In this document: in pieces, positions 34,340 through 42,426 of the stretch | Layout: every line of letters begins with the position of its first letter | Numbering within the stretch: position 1 is the stretch's first letter | DNA from: Kiritimatiellales bacterium | Lineage (GTDB): Bacteria; Verrucomicrobiota; Kiritimatiellia; Kiritimatiellales; Tichowtungiaceae | Length of the DNA: 64,000 nt | Direction of reading: 5' to 3' | Assembly (NCBI GenBank): GCA_041656295.1 | Contig: JBBADV010000005.1 | Location: forward strand, 124,001 to 188,000 | Translations under genes and position numbers: made by a program | The notes under the pieces: generated by a model | Databases searched by the model: none | What the model saw: the letters and a program-made list of their open reading frames with translations, nothing else | What the model was told of the DNA's origin: nothing

Positions 34340-34470
34340 GCCTCTCATGCGGAGGCGTTTGGTTTACGGCAGAAACGGCGGTATTCCGGCTTTAACGGCT
34401 GCGCGACAGCGGCTGATTTTCACAGCGCTTTCCCGACACAATCCTGCATCTGAGGCGCATAGATAATTCA
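34340..34470 (-). promoter_or_regulatory. Cobalamin riboswitch
   Basis: On the minus strand the leader contains the cobalamin aptamer landmarks in order: GGGAA (34430-34434), GTGAAAATC, the element CTGTCGCGCAGCCGTTA, and the B12-box equivalent AGCCGGAATACCGCC. It is followed by a hairpin GCCTC/GAGGC (34340-34356) that ends two bases before the AAAGGG ribosome-binding site of the propeller gene. This suggests translational control, in which ligand binding makes the site unavailable. The aptamer lies 13-140 bp upstream of ATG 34327 and governs a putative corrinoid-uptake operon. Confidence 0.92.
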
Positions 34471-34499
34471 ATCCTGTGCGTGATGCAAGAAATAGTTCA

Positions 34500-34890
34500 G
34501 AGTTTTTCGATGCGACGCAACTGCTTATAGACCGGAGCTTAATCAGATACTCCGCCAGATGCTGATTGATAAACTCGCTACCGTTGTCCGAGTCCGCCCA
34601 GGCAGCGGGAACGGCTGCTTTTCCCATATCCTTTATCTGCGCCATCACCGCCAGTGCAGTCTGGCTCCAAACAGCCCCGCCGCATCATTCACTCGCAGAT
34701 CAAAGCTGTTTTTTGCACTCCTCTCCCTCAGGGTTCCGTGCCGCCGTTCATAATGCAGCAGCCAGAGCGCGGTCGCCTGCTTCAGGCGTCTTAACACAGC
34801 TGATCCGTGACCATCCACAGCGCCGTCAACGCCGTCAAGAACTCCGGCAAAGAATACACTGAGCTTTTTCTATATCGCCGGAGCGGTTCT
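34500..34890 (-). pseudogene. Decayed integrase-core transposase (ISNCY-like)
   Basis: Fragments in several minus-strand frames add up to a transposase of the rve type: AVLRRLKQATALWLLHYERRHG (about 34740-34810) and ADSDNGSEFINQHLAEYLIK (about 34540-34610). The DSDNGSEFIN motif is the second catalytic Asp region of ISNCY/IS1202-like integrases. Frame changes and the missing remainder show the gene is dead. It lies just upstream of the cobalamin riboswitch and may have replaced part of the original promoter region. The remaining 34890-35148 shows no gene. Confidence 0.6.
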
Positions 34891-35148
34891 GTTAAGCCGC
34901 TTGCTGGCATATTTACATTCATAGTTGCACACCGCACAGACTTCATCCATCAGGCGGGGCCGGTTTATAGCGTCGGCACTGAATGTTCAGATACTGCGCT
35001 TGAGTCGGTGTCTTTTTTTATGTGTCAACTCACTGTTCAGGGTTCAGAGTCATTGCAACGTGTCACTCGCCACAAATGGGAATTAAGTTCACCACAAAAC
35101 CGGAAAAAAGCTGGAAAATATAAACGGAAAAGAACATGGTGCGGCGCA

Positions 35149-36756
35149 ATGGATTTCCGGCGGTTACTTCTGTTTGGGGCGGCGTTTATCGCAGTATCTG
35201 TGCTGTTTGCACAGGATGCAGAACAGCCGGCGCTGCACAAAGCTGCGCTGGATCTGACTCAAAAGGCGGATGCCCTGCTCGCCGGCAGGCAGTTTGCAGA
35301 AGCGGAACAGGCATTTCAGGCGGTTCTGGATGTGGCCGGCGAGCCGAAGCTGCAGGCGCATGCGCTGGCCGGCAAAGGCTGGAGTCTTTGGGAACAGCAG
35401 CGCTTTGAAGAAGCGGCGATGGCATTCGAAAACGCCGCCGAAAAATCTGAACCGCGTGCAACAGCACTGGTGAAAGCAGGGGATGCGCGGCTCGCAGCAA
35501 AACAATTCCGGCAGGCGATAGAAAACTATAAACGCGCGGCGGAAACGCACGAACATACAGAACTGGCGGCGCGCGCGCTGTACCAAAGCGGCGTAGCCAA
35601 TCTGTTTGCAGAACAGATCGACGCCGCGCGCAAGGATTTTGCACAGACTGAAATATCTTTTCCCGGCAGCGAGTTTGCCATTCGGGCGGCGTTTCAACTG
35701 GCGGAAATATTAAAGCGGAATCAGCAGTGGACGGCAGCGGCGGAAGAATACCGGCGGATCGCTGCGCAGTATCCGGAACCGGCGGCGCAGTCCGCTGCAA
35801 CGCATCAGCAGGGGCTGATTTTCTACCGCACCGGAAAATGGGAAGACGCGCAGCAGACGTTTGACGAGGTGTACAATCGCTGGCCGGAATCGGACGAAGC
35901 GGTGCAGGCATATTATATGCGCGGTTTCTGCCGGTATCTGCAGGGCGATATGGATGAGGCGGTGAAAATCTGTCAGCGTTTTATTGAAACATATCCCGAC
36001 TCCGCCTGGAATCCGGAGGTGGTTTTCTGGCTTGGCGAGCATTATTACAACCGCGGTGATTATGAAAAAGCGGAACAGCAGTTTCTGGAAATTGCCGAAC
36101 GGTTTCCGGAGCATGATCTTGCCGACGAAGCGCTGTTCTGGAGCGGCAGCGCACTGATGCACCGCCGGCATTTCCTGGATGCATTTAATATGTATGGAAG
36201 GCTGGTGCGCACCGCGCCGGCAAGTCCGCTGATACAAAATACGCGCTTTGCACAGGGTGAAGCGTTAACGGCGCTCGGTGAATTTGCGCGTGCAATTCTG
36301 GCGTATGAAGAAGCGGTGCGGATATCGCCGGACAGCGAAATGGCTGTTCGTGCGCGCGGCCGGCGCGCCGATTGTCTTTACACCCTCGCCGCGGCCGATC
36401 CAGCCCGGTATGCGGAAGCGATCACCGCCTATCAGTCGCTTGCAAAACGCCCGGCGCTGCCGCTTGCGCTGCAACTTCAAACACTTTATAAAATTGCGCG
36501 AAGTGAAGAAAAATCCGGCCAAAACGAACGCGCTCTGGAATATTATCTCACAGCAGTAAATTCCGGCGCAGTGCAAACCGAGCCCATGCCGGCGGATGCG
36601 GCCTTCTGGTTTGCGCGGGCAGCCTTTTGCGCTGCCGGGCAGCCGCCGCCGGATGAAGCGGTAAAAATTTATCAGCAGGTAACGGCCGCCGGCGTGCCGG
36701 CGCAAGAGGAGGCACAGCGTCAGCTTGAAGAGCGGAAGGCCGGAAAATTGGAATAA
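35149..36756 (+). CDS. Periplasmic TPR protein (tol-pal/YbgF-like) of an ExbBD cluster
   Basis: A 535-residue protein with an N-terminal signal (RRLLLFGAAFIAVSVLFAQDAE). It is composed almost wholly of TPR units: ADALLAGRQFAEAEQAFQAVL, AREDF-type helices around 165-200, PESDEAVQAYYMRGFCRYLQGDMDEAVKIC, and VVFWLGEHYYNRGDYEKAEQQFLEIAERFPEHDLADEALFWSG. This is the pattern of YbgF/CpoB or other scaffold lipoproteins. ATG 35149 is chosen because the signal peptide begins there; the frame is open further upstream without homology. The gene precedes exbB by 78 bp and is probably part of the same transport or envelope-stability system. Confidence 0.82.
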   Translation: MDFRRLLLFGAAFIAVSVLFAQDAEQPALHKAALDLTQKADALLAGRQFAEAEQAFQAVLDVAGEPKLQAHALAGKGWSLWEQQRFEEAAMAFENAAEKSEPRATALVKAGDARLAAKQFRQAIENYKRAAETHEHTELAARALYQSGVANLFAEQIDAARKDFAQTEISFPGSEFAIRAAFQLAEILKRNQQWTAAAEEYRRIAAQYPEPAAQSAATHQQGLIFYRTGKWEDAQQTFDEVYNRWPESDEAVQAYYMRGFCRYLQGDMDEAVKICQRFIETYPDSAWNPEVVFWLGEHYYNRGDYEKAEQQFLEIAERFPEHDLADEALFWSGSALMHRRHFLDAFNMYGRLVRTAPASPLIQNTRFAQGEALTALGEFARAILAYEEAVRISPDSEMAVRARGRRADCLYTLAAADPARYAEAITAYQSLAKRPALPLALQLQTLYKIARSEEKSGQNERALEYYLTAVNSGAVQTEPMPADAAFWFARAAFCAAGQPPPDEAVKIYQQVTAAGVPAQEEAQRQLEERKAGKLE

Positions 36757-36834
36757 TAAACGGAAGGAACAGCGGAATACTCTGGAGTTCAGCGTTTCAG
36801 CGTTCTACACATTCAAGGTTTAAAAGGAGTTTGT

Positions 36835-37461
36835 ATGAGTGAATGGATCAACAGCGGCGGCGCAGTGATGTGGCTCATTCTGGCCGGCGGACTGATAGCA
36901 CTGATTATTTTTCTGGAACGCCTGTTTCATCTGCATCGCGCGCAGATCAAAACGGCGGATTTTCTCAACGGAATTTACACCAATGTCCGGCACGGCAACA
37001 TCATTGAAGCCATCAGTATTTGCGACCAGACACCCGGACCGGCCGCGCACCTCGTGCGCACCGCCCTGCTCCACCGCGACGAACCGAAAGAGGAGCTCCT
37101 GAACGCGGTACAGCAGGCGGGGATTCACGAAATCCCGCGCCTCGAACGCCATATGAATATGCTCATTTCGCTGGCGCAGATTCTGCCGCTGCTCGGACTG
37201 CTCGGCACGGTGCTCGGACTGCTCACCCTGCTCGTCGCGCTGCAGGCCGGCTCGCCGCTGGCTGAAATCGGCGATTTATCCGCCGGACTCCGGAGCGCGC
37301 TGCTCACCACCGCCGGCGGGCTCATCACCGGCATTCCGGCATACGCCGGATATCATTTTCTTGTCGGCCGCGTTGAATCCATCGCGCTCGATATGGAACA
37401 GACGGCGAACGACATCATTTACTTTCTGAAACACGACCGCGGAGCAGTCCATGAAGCGTAG
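36835..37461 (+). CDS. exbB: MotA/TolQ/ExbB proton channel protein
   Basis: A 208-residue inner-membrane protein with three transmembrane helices: VMWLILAGGLIALIIFLERLF (about 11-31), ILPLLGLLGTVLGLLTLLVAL (about 116-136) and LLTTAGGLITGIPAYAGYHFLVG (about 155-177). The last two are the conserved MotA/TolQ/ExbB proton-channel region. With ExbD it forms the proton-driven motor that energises TonB receptors or Tol. AAAGGAG precedes the start. The gene overlaps exbD by 11 bp. The nearest TonB receptor in the window is the corrinoid receptor encoded divergently. Confidence 0.93.
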   Translation: MSEWINSGGAVMWLILAGGLIALIIFLERLFHLHRAQIKTADFLNGIYTNVRHGNIIEAISICDQTPGPAAHLVRTALLHRDEPKEELLNAVQQAGIHEIPRLERHMNMLISLAQILPLLGLLGTVLGLLTLLVALQAGSPLAEIGDLSAGLRSALLTTAGGLITGIPAYAGYHFLVGRVESIALDMEQTANDIIYFLKHDRGAVHEA

Positions 37462-37897
37462 CGAATGCGAAGCCGTGCTTTATCTGCACCGCACGTTCCG
37501 GCCGCGCCGGCGAACCGGCCGCGGATTTCTGACCGGCACCGTTTTTCTTGATGCCGCGTTGCTCACCGTCGCGTTTCTGCTCGCAACTTCGCCGTTCGTG
37601 CTGAAACCCGGCATTGAGCTCGAGCTGCCGGATGCAGCGTCTGTCGGCGGCATCCGTTACAACGACACCGTACTCAGCATTTCAAGCGCAGGACTCTTCT
37701 TCTTCAACGACGAGCTCGTCGCGCCGGACAATCTTGAAGCTGTGCTCACCGCCGCCGTGCAAAACAGTGCCGGTGCGGCGTTAATTCTTGAGGCCGATCG
37801 CGCCGTACCGCAATCCACTGCCGCCGCTGTGTACGATGCGGCCGCCCGCGCCGGATTCAAACGCATATTGATTGCCACTCAAAACACTGCCCGATGA
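37451..37897 (+). CDS. exbD: ExbD/TolR-family biopolymer transport protein
   Basis: A 148-residue protein with a basic cytosolic start (RTFRPRRRTGRG) and a single transmembrane helix (FLDAALLTVAFLLATSPFVLKPGIELELP) holding the aspartate at the start of the helix that the family uses for proton transfer. A periplasmic domain ends in the ExbD motif LEADRAVPQSTAAAVYDAAARAGFKRILIAT. It is part of the ExbB-ExbD energy complex. The overlap with exbB (11 bp) and with the next gene (4 bp) shows tight coupling. Confidence 0.92.
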   Translation: MKRSECEAVLYLHRTFRPRRRTGRGFLTGTVFLDAALLTVAFLLATSPFVLKPGIELELPDAASVGGIRYNDTVLSISSAGLFFFNDELVAPDNLEAVLTAAVQNSAGAALILEADRAVPQSTAAAVYDAAARAGFKRILIATQNTAR

Positions 37898-38241
37898 ACC
37901 CTCAGCAAACAGCAGGACAGACTGGCACATCTGCTCCGCGCCGTGTGCCGGTCGCATGGATCGCCGCCGGAATTCTGGCCGCAGGCTGGTTTGTATTCTG
38001 GCTGACGGCATTCACACCGGAACTGCCGGAAACGCCGGTGCCGGAAATGTACCCGCACCTCGCCTTTAAAAATTCCGGCGATGAAATAATCCGCGAACTG
38101 CTCCGCCCCGATGTGTTTGCGCTGCCGTTCCGCAAAGGCTACAGCGATTCATTTCCGCCGCGGCGCGTCGATCTGCGCCTCACCCTCGAACATCCCCGGT
38201 CGCCGGAATGTTATCTGCCGTTATCACAGGAGCACGAATGA
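37894..38241 (+). CDS. Uncharacterised single-helix protein of the ExbBD cluster
   Basis: A 115-residue protein with a basic cytosolic N-terminus, one transmembrane helix (PVAWIAAGILAAGWFVFWLTAF, about 18-39), a Pro-rich stretch (PELPETPVPEMYPHLAF) and a ~70-residue periplasmic part. In position and topology it recalls a TonB protein (N-terminal anchor, proline-rich linker), but no TonB C-terminal domain is recognisable. Start and stop overlap the neighbouring genes by 4 bp each. It could be a diverged TonB-like coupler or an accessory factor. Confidence 0.65.
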   Translation: MNPQQTAGQTGTSAPRRVPVAWIAAGILAAGWFVFWLTAFTPELPETPVPEMYPHLAFKNSGDEIIRELLRPDVFALPFRKGYSDSFPPRRVDLRLTLEHPRSPECYLPLSQEHE

Positions 38242-38471
38242 TCCGCATCGATCCGCTTATTCTGATCACGTTCCCGCTCGCCGGCGCGCTGTTTTTTCTG
38301 CTGTTCGCCGCCGTGTTCTACGACATCGTTGTTTTCCGGCAGCGTAAAAGAAATAAAAGTAAAATTATTTATCACTGCACACACTGCGGATATATCTACA
38401 CGGAGATCCGCCGGATTCCCCTCGCCCGCTGCCCCGAATGCGAGACCCGGAATCCGCCGTTTAAAAATTAA
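38238..38471 (+). CDS. Small membrane protein with C4 zinc ribbon
   Basis: A 77-residue protein with one N-terminal helix (PLILITFPLAGALFFLLFAAVFYDIVVF) and a cytosolic basic stretch (RQRKRNKSK). A C-terminal zinc ribbon carries CxxC pairs at YHCTHCGYIY and ARCPECETRN. No known function. The start ATG overlaps the previous stop (ATGA, 38238-38241), so it is part of the TPR-ExbB-ExbD operon. It ends 6 bp before the convergent PIN toxin gene. Confidence 0.75.
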   Translation: MIRIDPLILITFPLAGALFFLLFAAVFYDIVVFRQRKRNKSKIIYHCTHCGYIYTEIRRIPLARCPECETRNPPFKN

Positions 38472-38476
38472 GTTTT

Positions 38477-38896
38477 TTAGATTTTTTCAATTTTCTTTAG
38501 AAATTGTGCCGGCGTAACAATCTGAATTTTTTCCCATTGTTTTATTTGTAATAAATGCGCGTCACCGGAAACAATAAAATGTGCATCTGCTTCTAAGGCA
38601 CACTCCAGAATACGGTCATCATCCGGGTCTGAACAAACACCGGAAATTGTCCGGCGCGGGGTCACAACGTGAAAAAGATCATGTAATTCCCTTACAATAA
38701 GAAATGCCTGCTCTGCGCTTAATCCGAATTTTTTACGCAAAAGAACATCACGGACCTCATCCATGACCGGCAGCGAGGTAAAACATACAACGCTTCCATC
38801 CATGACAGGATTGAAAATGCGGGCGGGAATTCCTCCGAACAGAATTGCAGAAATAATCACATTTGAATCCAGCACGATGCGTACCGGGGCGGACAT
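38477..38896 (-). CDS. PIN-domain toxin (VapC-like, COG1569 type)
   Basis: A 139-residue protein with the PIN-fold acidic residues in IVLDSNVIISAILFGG (first Asp), DEVRDVLLRKKFGL, and SDPDDDRILECALEADAHFIVSGDAHLL (last Asp cluster). PIN toxins are Mg-dependent ribonucleases. It is encoded immediately downstream of a ribbon-helix-helix protein with a 1-bp overlap, the usual antitoxin-toxin order. It belongs to the putative toxin-antitoxin PIN family (TIGR00305-like). Target RNA is unknown. Confidence 0.88.
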   Translation of the reverse strand: MSAPVRIVLDSNVIISAILFGGIPARIFNPVMDGSVVCFTSLPVMDEVRDVLLRKKFGLSAEQAFLIVRELHDLFHVVTPRRTISGVCSDPDDDRILECALEADAHFIVSGDAHLLQIKQWEKIQIVTPAQFLKKIEKI

Positions 38897-39147
38897 CAGA
38901 CACTCGTCCTGCGTTTAGCCTGGCGATGGGTTGAAATTTCTTTGGACACATCAGCCGGAGTTAATCCTTTTGCCGCAGCAATGCTCCGCCCCATTGCAAA
39001 AATATCCTGCCAGCGCTGCTTGCGTTGCACATACGCGCGTGCGGCTTCGCGCAGTAATTCCGACCGTGACCGTGATTCGCGCCGGGCTTCGGTATCAATT
39101 TCGGCAAGCAGTTTATCTTCAAATGAAATATTAACGGTTACATTCAT
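38896..39147 (-). CDS. Ribbon-helix-helix antitoxin (CopG-like)
   Basis: An 83-residue protein with the RHH pattern VNISFEDKLLAEIDTEARRESRSRSELLREAARAYVQ at the N-terminus, and a C-terminal toxin-binding tail (MGRSIAAAKGLTPADVSKEISTHRQAKRRTSV). It likely represses its own promoter and blocks the adjacent PIN toxin. Its stop overlaps the toxin start codon by 1 bp. The upstream sequence 39148-39195 contains a TATACAAA...TTGTATATA palindrome (about 39160-39178), a good candidate autoregulatory operator. Confidence 0.88.
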   Translation of the reverse strand: MNVTVNISFEDKLLAEIDTEARRESRSRSELLREAARAYVQRKQRWQDIFAMGRSIAAAKGLTPADVSKEISTHRQAKRRTSV

Positions 39148-39159
39148 GATGCTGCTTTA

Positions 39160-39179
39160 TATACAAATCTTGTATATAA
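39160..39179. promoter_or_regulatory. TATACAA...TTGTATA palindrome upstream of the antitoxin gene
   Basis: TATACAAATCTTGTATATAA contains the inverted repeat TATACAA-ATC-TTGTATA, located 13-32 bp upstream of the antitoxin ATG on the minus strand. RHH antitoxins typically bind such palindromes over their own promoter, so conditional autorepression is the likely role. Confidence 0.65.
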
Positions 39180-39195
39180 GTCAATCCGGCAAATC

Positions 39196-40167
39196 CTACA
39201 AAATTTTCAGCTTCGGCAGATCCTGAATATCGACAGCGCCGACGACGCGGTTGGCTTCATCAACCACAATCAGGTCGTCAATATTTTTGTCTTCGAAGAT
39301 TTTCAGAATATTAATCGCCAGCTGACCGGCGTGCAGAGAGACCGGATTGCGTGTCATTACGGCATCAATTTCCGTGCCGGTAATATCCGGCGTGTTGAGC
39401 ATGTGCCGGCGCAAATCGCTGTCGGTGAAAATTCCAATCAGCTTTTCATCCGCATCCACCACAGCAACGCAGCCGGCGCGCGCGCCGGTCATCGCCAGCA
39501 TGGCGTCCTTCACGGTTGCACCGGATGTGACCATCGCGAGCCGGTCGCCGGTGCGCATGACATCCGCAACTTTCAGCAGCAGCGTGCGGCCGATTGCGCC
39601 GCCGGGGTGCAGCTTGGCATAATCCTCTTTTTTAAAGCCGCGCGATTCGAGCAGGACAATGGCCAGAGCGTCGCCCAGGGCAAGCGTCACCGTTGTGCTG
39701 GCGGTCGGCGCCATGCCGAACGGACACGCTTCGCAATCGACTTTTACCGTCAGAACCAGATCGCTCTGCATGCCGAGCGGGCTCGCTGGATCGCCGGTGA
39801 GAGCAATAATTTTTACGCTGCGCCGTTTGAGCGCCGGCAGCAGTGCAATCAGTTCATCGGATGCACCGCTGTAGCTCAACGCCAGAATCACATCGTTGTC
39901 ACCGACAATCCCGAAATCGCCGTGCATGGCTTCGATGGGATGCAGCAGTACCGCCGGCGTGCCGGTGCTCGTCAGCGTTGCCGCGATTTTCTGTCCAATG
40001 TGAAAATTTTTGCCGACGCCCGTCACCACCGTTTTGCCGCCGGCGTTCAGCGCTGCCAGAATCCACTCCACCGCCGTATCAAACCGCCCGTCAATCTGAT
40101 CGCGGACTTTCCGCATTCCGGCAATTTCAATATCCATGACTTCGCGTGCACGTTTCTGTAGATCCAT
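39196..40167 (-). CDS. kdsD: D-arabinose-5-phosphate isomerase (KpsF/KdsD)
   Basis: A 323-residue enzyme making arabinose-5-phosphate for Kdo, the inner-core sugar of lipopolysaccharide. The SIS isomerase domain has VVTGVGKNFHIGQKIAATLTSTGTPAVLLHPIEAMHGDFG and LALSYSGASDELIALLP. The tandem CBS domains contain RTGDRLAMVTSGATVKDAMLAM and VMTRNPVSLHAGQLAINILKIFEDKNIDDLIVVDE. Family length is ~325. The catalytic SIS residues appear intact. No other Kdo gene is near. Confidence 0.95.
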   Translation of the reverse strand: MDLQKRAREVMDIEIAGMRKVRDQIDGRFDTAVEWILAALNAGGKTVVTGVGKNFHIGQKIAATLTSTGTPAVLLHPIEAMHGDFGIVGDNDVILALSYSGASDELIALLPALKRRSVKIIALTGDPASPLGMQSDLVLTVKVDCEACPFGMAPTASTTVTLALGDALAIVLLESRGFKKEDYAKLHPGGAIGRTLLLKVADVMRTGDRLAMVTSGATVKDAMLAMTGARAGCVAVVDADEKLIGIFTDSDLRRHMLNTPDITGTEIDAVMTRNPVSLHAGQLAINILKIFEDKNIDDLIVVDEANRVVGAVDIQDLPKLKIL

Positions 40168-40236
40168 AGTGTCTCCAAATAAAACATGTATTGTAAAACG
40201 GATTCTATAAAATTAAAACGTCAAAAACCGGTTGAC

Positions 40237-40329
40237 GTGTCAATTTCATTGCAGCTGTTTTTTGCTCTGATTTTACTGCTTGCTTCGCTGTTCTGTGCGC
40301 AATATTTTATCAAAAAAGTTTCCCAATAA
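40237..40329 (+). CDS. Possible 30-residue membrane peptide
   Basis: A GTG-started frame of 30 codons encodes one strongly hydrophobic helix (SLQLFFALILLLASLFCAQYF) with a basic tail IKKVSQ, ending 24 bp before the TatB-like gene. No Shine-Dalgarno sequence is visible and no relative is recognised. It may be a small Tat-cluster membrane peptide or a chance frame. Confidence 0.25.
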   Translation: MSISLQLFFALILLLASLFCAQYFIKKVSQ

Positions 40330-40353
40330 CCGGCAAGACGCTATGCTCCTGAG

Positions 40354-40665
40354 ATGATTTTATCTGTTACAGCATTCATAGGCCCCGGCGGCGGTGAGCT
40401 GATTCTTATCATGCTCGTACTGATTATGCTGTTCGGTGCAAAAGACGCCCCGCGCATTCTGCGAAGCATTTATGCGATGCTGGACAAAATGCAGCGCGCC
40501 GCCGCCGATTTCCGGTATAAAATCATGTACGGCGATCTGCTTCATCAGAATTATGATCCGCCGGAAACAGAAGAGCCGTATGATGTGGAAGCGGATTGCG
40601 GCCCGGAGGAAACCGACAACGTACCGGACGATAACGACCCAACGAAAGGCAATTCTTCGGCATGA
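40354..40665 (+). CDS. TatA/B-family Tat translocase component (TatB-like)
   Basis: A 103-residue protein with the Tat hallmark FIGPGGGELILIMLVLIMLFGAKDAPRILRSI: a short helix, then a glycine hinge (FGAKDAP) and an amphipathic helix (AMLDKMQRAAADFRYKI). A long acidic C-terminal tail (about 65-100) is present. Its position before tatC with another TatA after tatC makes it a likely TatB partner of the receptor complex, although the sequence is intermediate. It overlaps tatC by 4 bp. Confidence 0.82.
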   Translation: MILSVTAFIGPGGGELILIMLVLIMLFGAKDAPRILRSIYAMLDKMQRAAADFRYKIMYGDLLHQNYDPPETEEPYDVEADCGPEETDNVPDDNDPTKGNSSA

Positions 40666-41483
40666 AAAACCCGTTCAAAAAACTGAAAGAACGGATGACA
40701 CTCGAAGATCGCGAACAGCCGTTTCTGGAACATCTCGAGGCATTCCGTAAGATGCTCGTCCGGTGCGTAATAACGGTTGCCGTCTGCACCGCAGTTTGCA
40801 TACCGTTTGTCAAACCGGTGATCCGCTGGCTGCAGGCGCCGATTATTAAAACTGCGGCGGCGCGCAATTATGATTATGAACTGATCACTACCACGCCGGT
40901 GGAAGGATTCCTGCAGGTGGTAAAAGTGATTTTTGCCACCGGAATTTTAATCAGCCTGCCGCTGCTGATCTTTTTCATTGCGCAGTTTGTATTGCCGGGA
41001 CTTAAGCCGAACGAACGAAAACTGCTGACGTACGGCGGGATTTTCGGTGGTATTCTGTTCGCCGCCGGCGTTGCCATGTGCTATTCTATGTCGTTGCCGG
41101 TGGCCGTCGGCATCATGTTTTATTTCAACGATTATCTCGGTACCGTTGCGAACTGGAAAATTGATAAATATCTCGGATTTGTGCTGCAGCTCCTGATCGG
41201 CTTCGGGCTCGCATTTGAACTGCCGCTCATTCTGCTGCTCGCCGGACGCATGGGGCTTGTTACTGTCGAACAGCTTACGAAATACCGGCGACACGTAATC
41301 GTTGGAATTCTGGTAGTGGCTATGGTCCTTACCCCGCCGGATGTTATTACGCAGTTGCAAATGGCAATTCCGTTGTACATTTTATACGAATGCTGTATTT
41401 TAATTCTGCGTCTGATGACACGGCGTAAGCGGGTCAATGAAAACGAATCCGCTGAGATCAAAGAGAAAGGAACTGAAGAATGA
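40662..41483 (+). CDS. tatC: Sec-independent protein translocase TatC
   Basis: A 273-residue polytopic protein with six predicted helices. It starts with the conserved TatC N-terminus (QPFLEHLEAFRKMLVRCVITVAVCTA), then carries the periplasmic loop TTPVEGFLQVVKVIFATG and the motif FVLPGLKPNERK. The region YLGFVLQLLIGFGLAFELPLIL is followed by GLVTVEQLTKYRRHVIVGILVVAMVLTPPDVITQL, with the LTPPD signature. TatC is the twin-arginine signal receptor and exports folded proteins. It overlaps both neighbouring Tat genes by 4 bp. Confidence 0.96.
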   Translation: MKNPFKKLKERMTLEDREQPFLEHLEAFRKMLVRCVITVAVCTAVCIPFVKPVIRWLQAPIIKTAAARNYDYELITTTPVEGFLQVVKVIFATGILISLPLLIFFIAQFVLPGLKPNERKLLTYGGIFGGILFAAGVAMCYSMSLPVAVGIMFYFNDYLGTVANWKIDKYLGFVLQLLIGFGLAFELPLILLLAGRMGLVTVEQLTKYRRHVIVGILVVAMVLTPPDVITQLQMAIPLYILYECCILILRLMTRRKRVNENESAEIKEKGTEE

Positions 41484-41713
41484 ACATGATCGCACTGATC
41501 CCCGGCATGTCCGGCGTTCCGGAAATACTGCTGATTGTTTTTGTCATCCTCCTGCTTTTCGGCAGCAAAAAACTGCCGGAACTCGCCCGGTCACTCGGCA
41601 AAAGTCTGAATGAATTTAAACGCGGACAAAATGAGCCGGATAAAAAAATTGAAAAAAAAGCTGAACTGGCCGACGAAGAGCATTCTGAAACACTAAACAA
41701 AGACCAGAATTAA
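41480..41713 (+). CDS. tatA: Sec-independent protein translocase TatA
   Basis: A 77-residue protein with the TatA helix and hinge: VPEILLIVFVILLLFGSKKLPELARSLGKSLNEFKRG. A charged tail ends it. TatA oligomers form the pore with TatC. It overlaps tatC by 4 bp (ATGA), completing a TatB-like/TatC/TatA operon. After its stop (41713) the operon has no clear intrinsic terminator, and the sequence enters a decayed mobile-element region. Confidence 0.93.
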   Translation: MNMIALIPGMSGVPEILLIVFVILLLFGSKKLPELARSLGKSLNEFKRGQNEPDKKIEKKAELADEEHSETLNKDQN

Positions 41714-41803
41714 GGTTTTTCATTGATTGCGGCGCGATTGGATTTCGACCGTAGATAACACGGATATAACCGGATTTTTTGGATAGGGACGAGGCATTAG
41801 GTA

Positions 41804-42426
41804 TTAGATGTTTAGTCCCACAGTGTAGTGGAACAGATCAAACTTAAAGCGATCTGGATCAGAAGTCCAGATGTTGCAGAGATATTCGTATGGCGTAAGA
41901 CCGCGTAATGCTTTGGGCCGTTTGGCGAAATTATAGGCCATCAAAAAGGTCTGTACATGTTCTTTCAGCTGATCATGAGTTCCGTAGTGATAACGCTTTT
42001 TCAACGTCCGGTTCATTCGCTCAACCTGTCTGTTGGTCCAGGGATGTTTGGGTTGGGTCAGCCAGTGATCTACATTGTTTCGGGCGCAAGCCGGCTCAAA
42101 GGCATGTGCGCGAAAAAGACTTCCGGAATTTATCGCCTGCTTGATATCCAATGTCGCAGACCGTCGGTTCCCCGGCGAGGTAAACCGGGTTCCGTTATCC
42201 GTCAATACAGTGTGGATAGTATAAGGAACGGCCTGGATGAGCTCTTGTGACCGGGGTTGCCCAGGCCCCATGGGGCTCTTGTCGTTGTGCGCTGTCGCCG
42301 TTTCGCTGCAGTTTTCGGGTTAATACCGTGCCTCCGCGCCAGACCATTCAGGCTCTCTTGACGATGTTGTATCGTTCGACGCATCGCCTCAGTCGTACGG
42401 GCGCATCCGTGTACTATCTGTCCCAT
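41804..42426 (-). pseudogene. IS481-family transposase with internal deletion
   Basis: The N-terminal part (about 42250-42426: MGQIVHGCARTTEAMRRTIQ, LARRHGINPKTAAKRRQRTT) is the helix-turn-helix start of IS481 transposases. The C-terminal part (41804-42220) is the integrase domain: IHTVLTDNGTRFTSPG, NNVDHWLTQPKHPWTNRQVERMNRTLKKRYHYG, KALRGLTPYEYLCNIWTSDPDRF. The intervening catalytic region is missing and the parts lie in different frames, so it is an inactive copy. It adjoins an autotransporter remnant. Confidence 0.85.

Noticed and set aside
34364..34648. Minus-strand frame of 94 codons upstream of the corrinoid operon as a gene
   Set aside because: It joins a dead transposase fragment to the translated riboswitch; the latter explains the sequence better.
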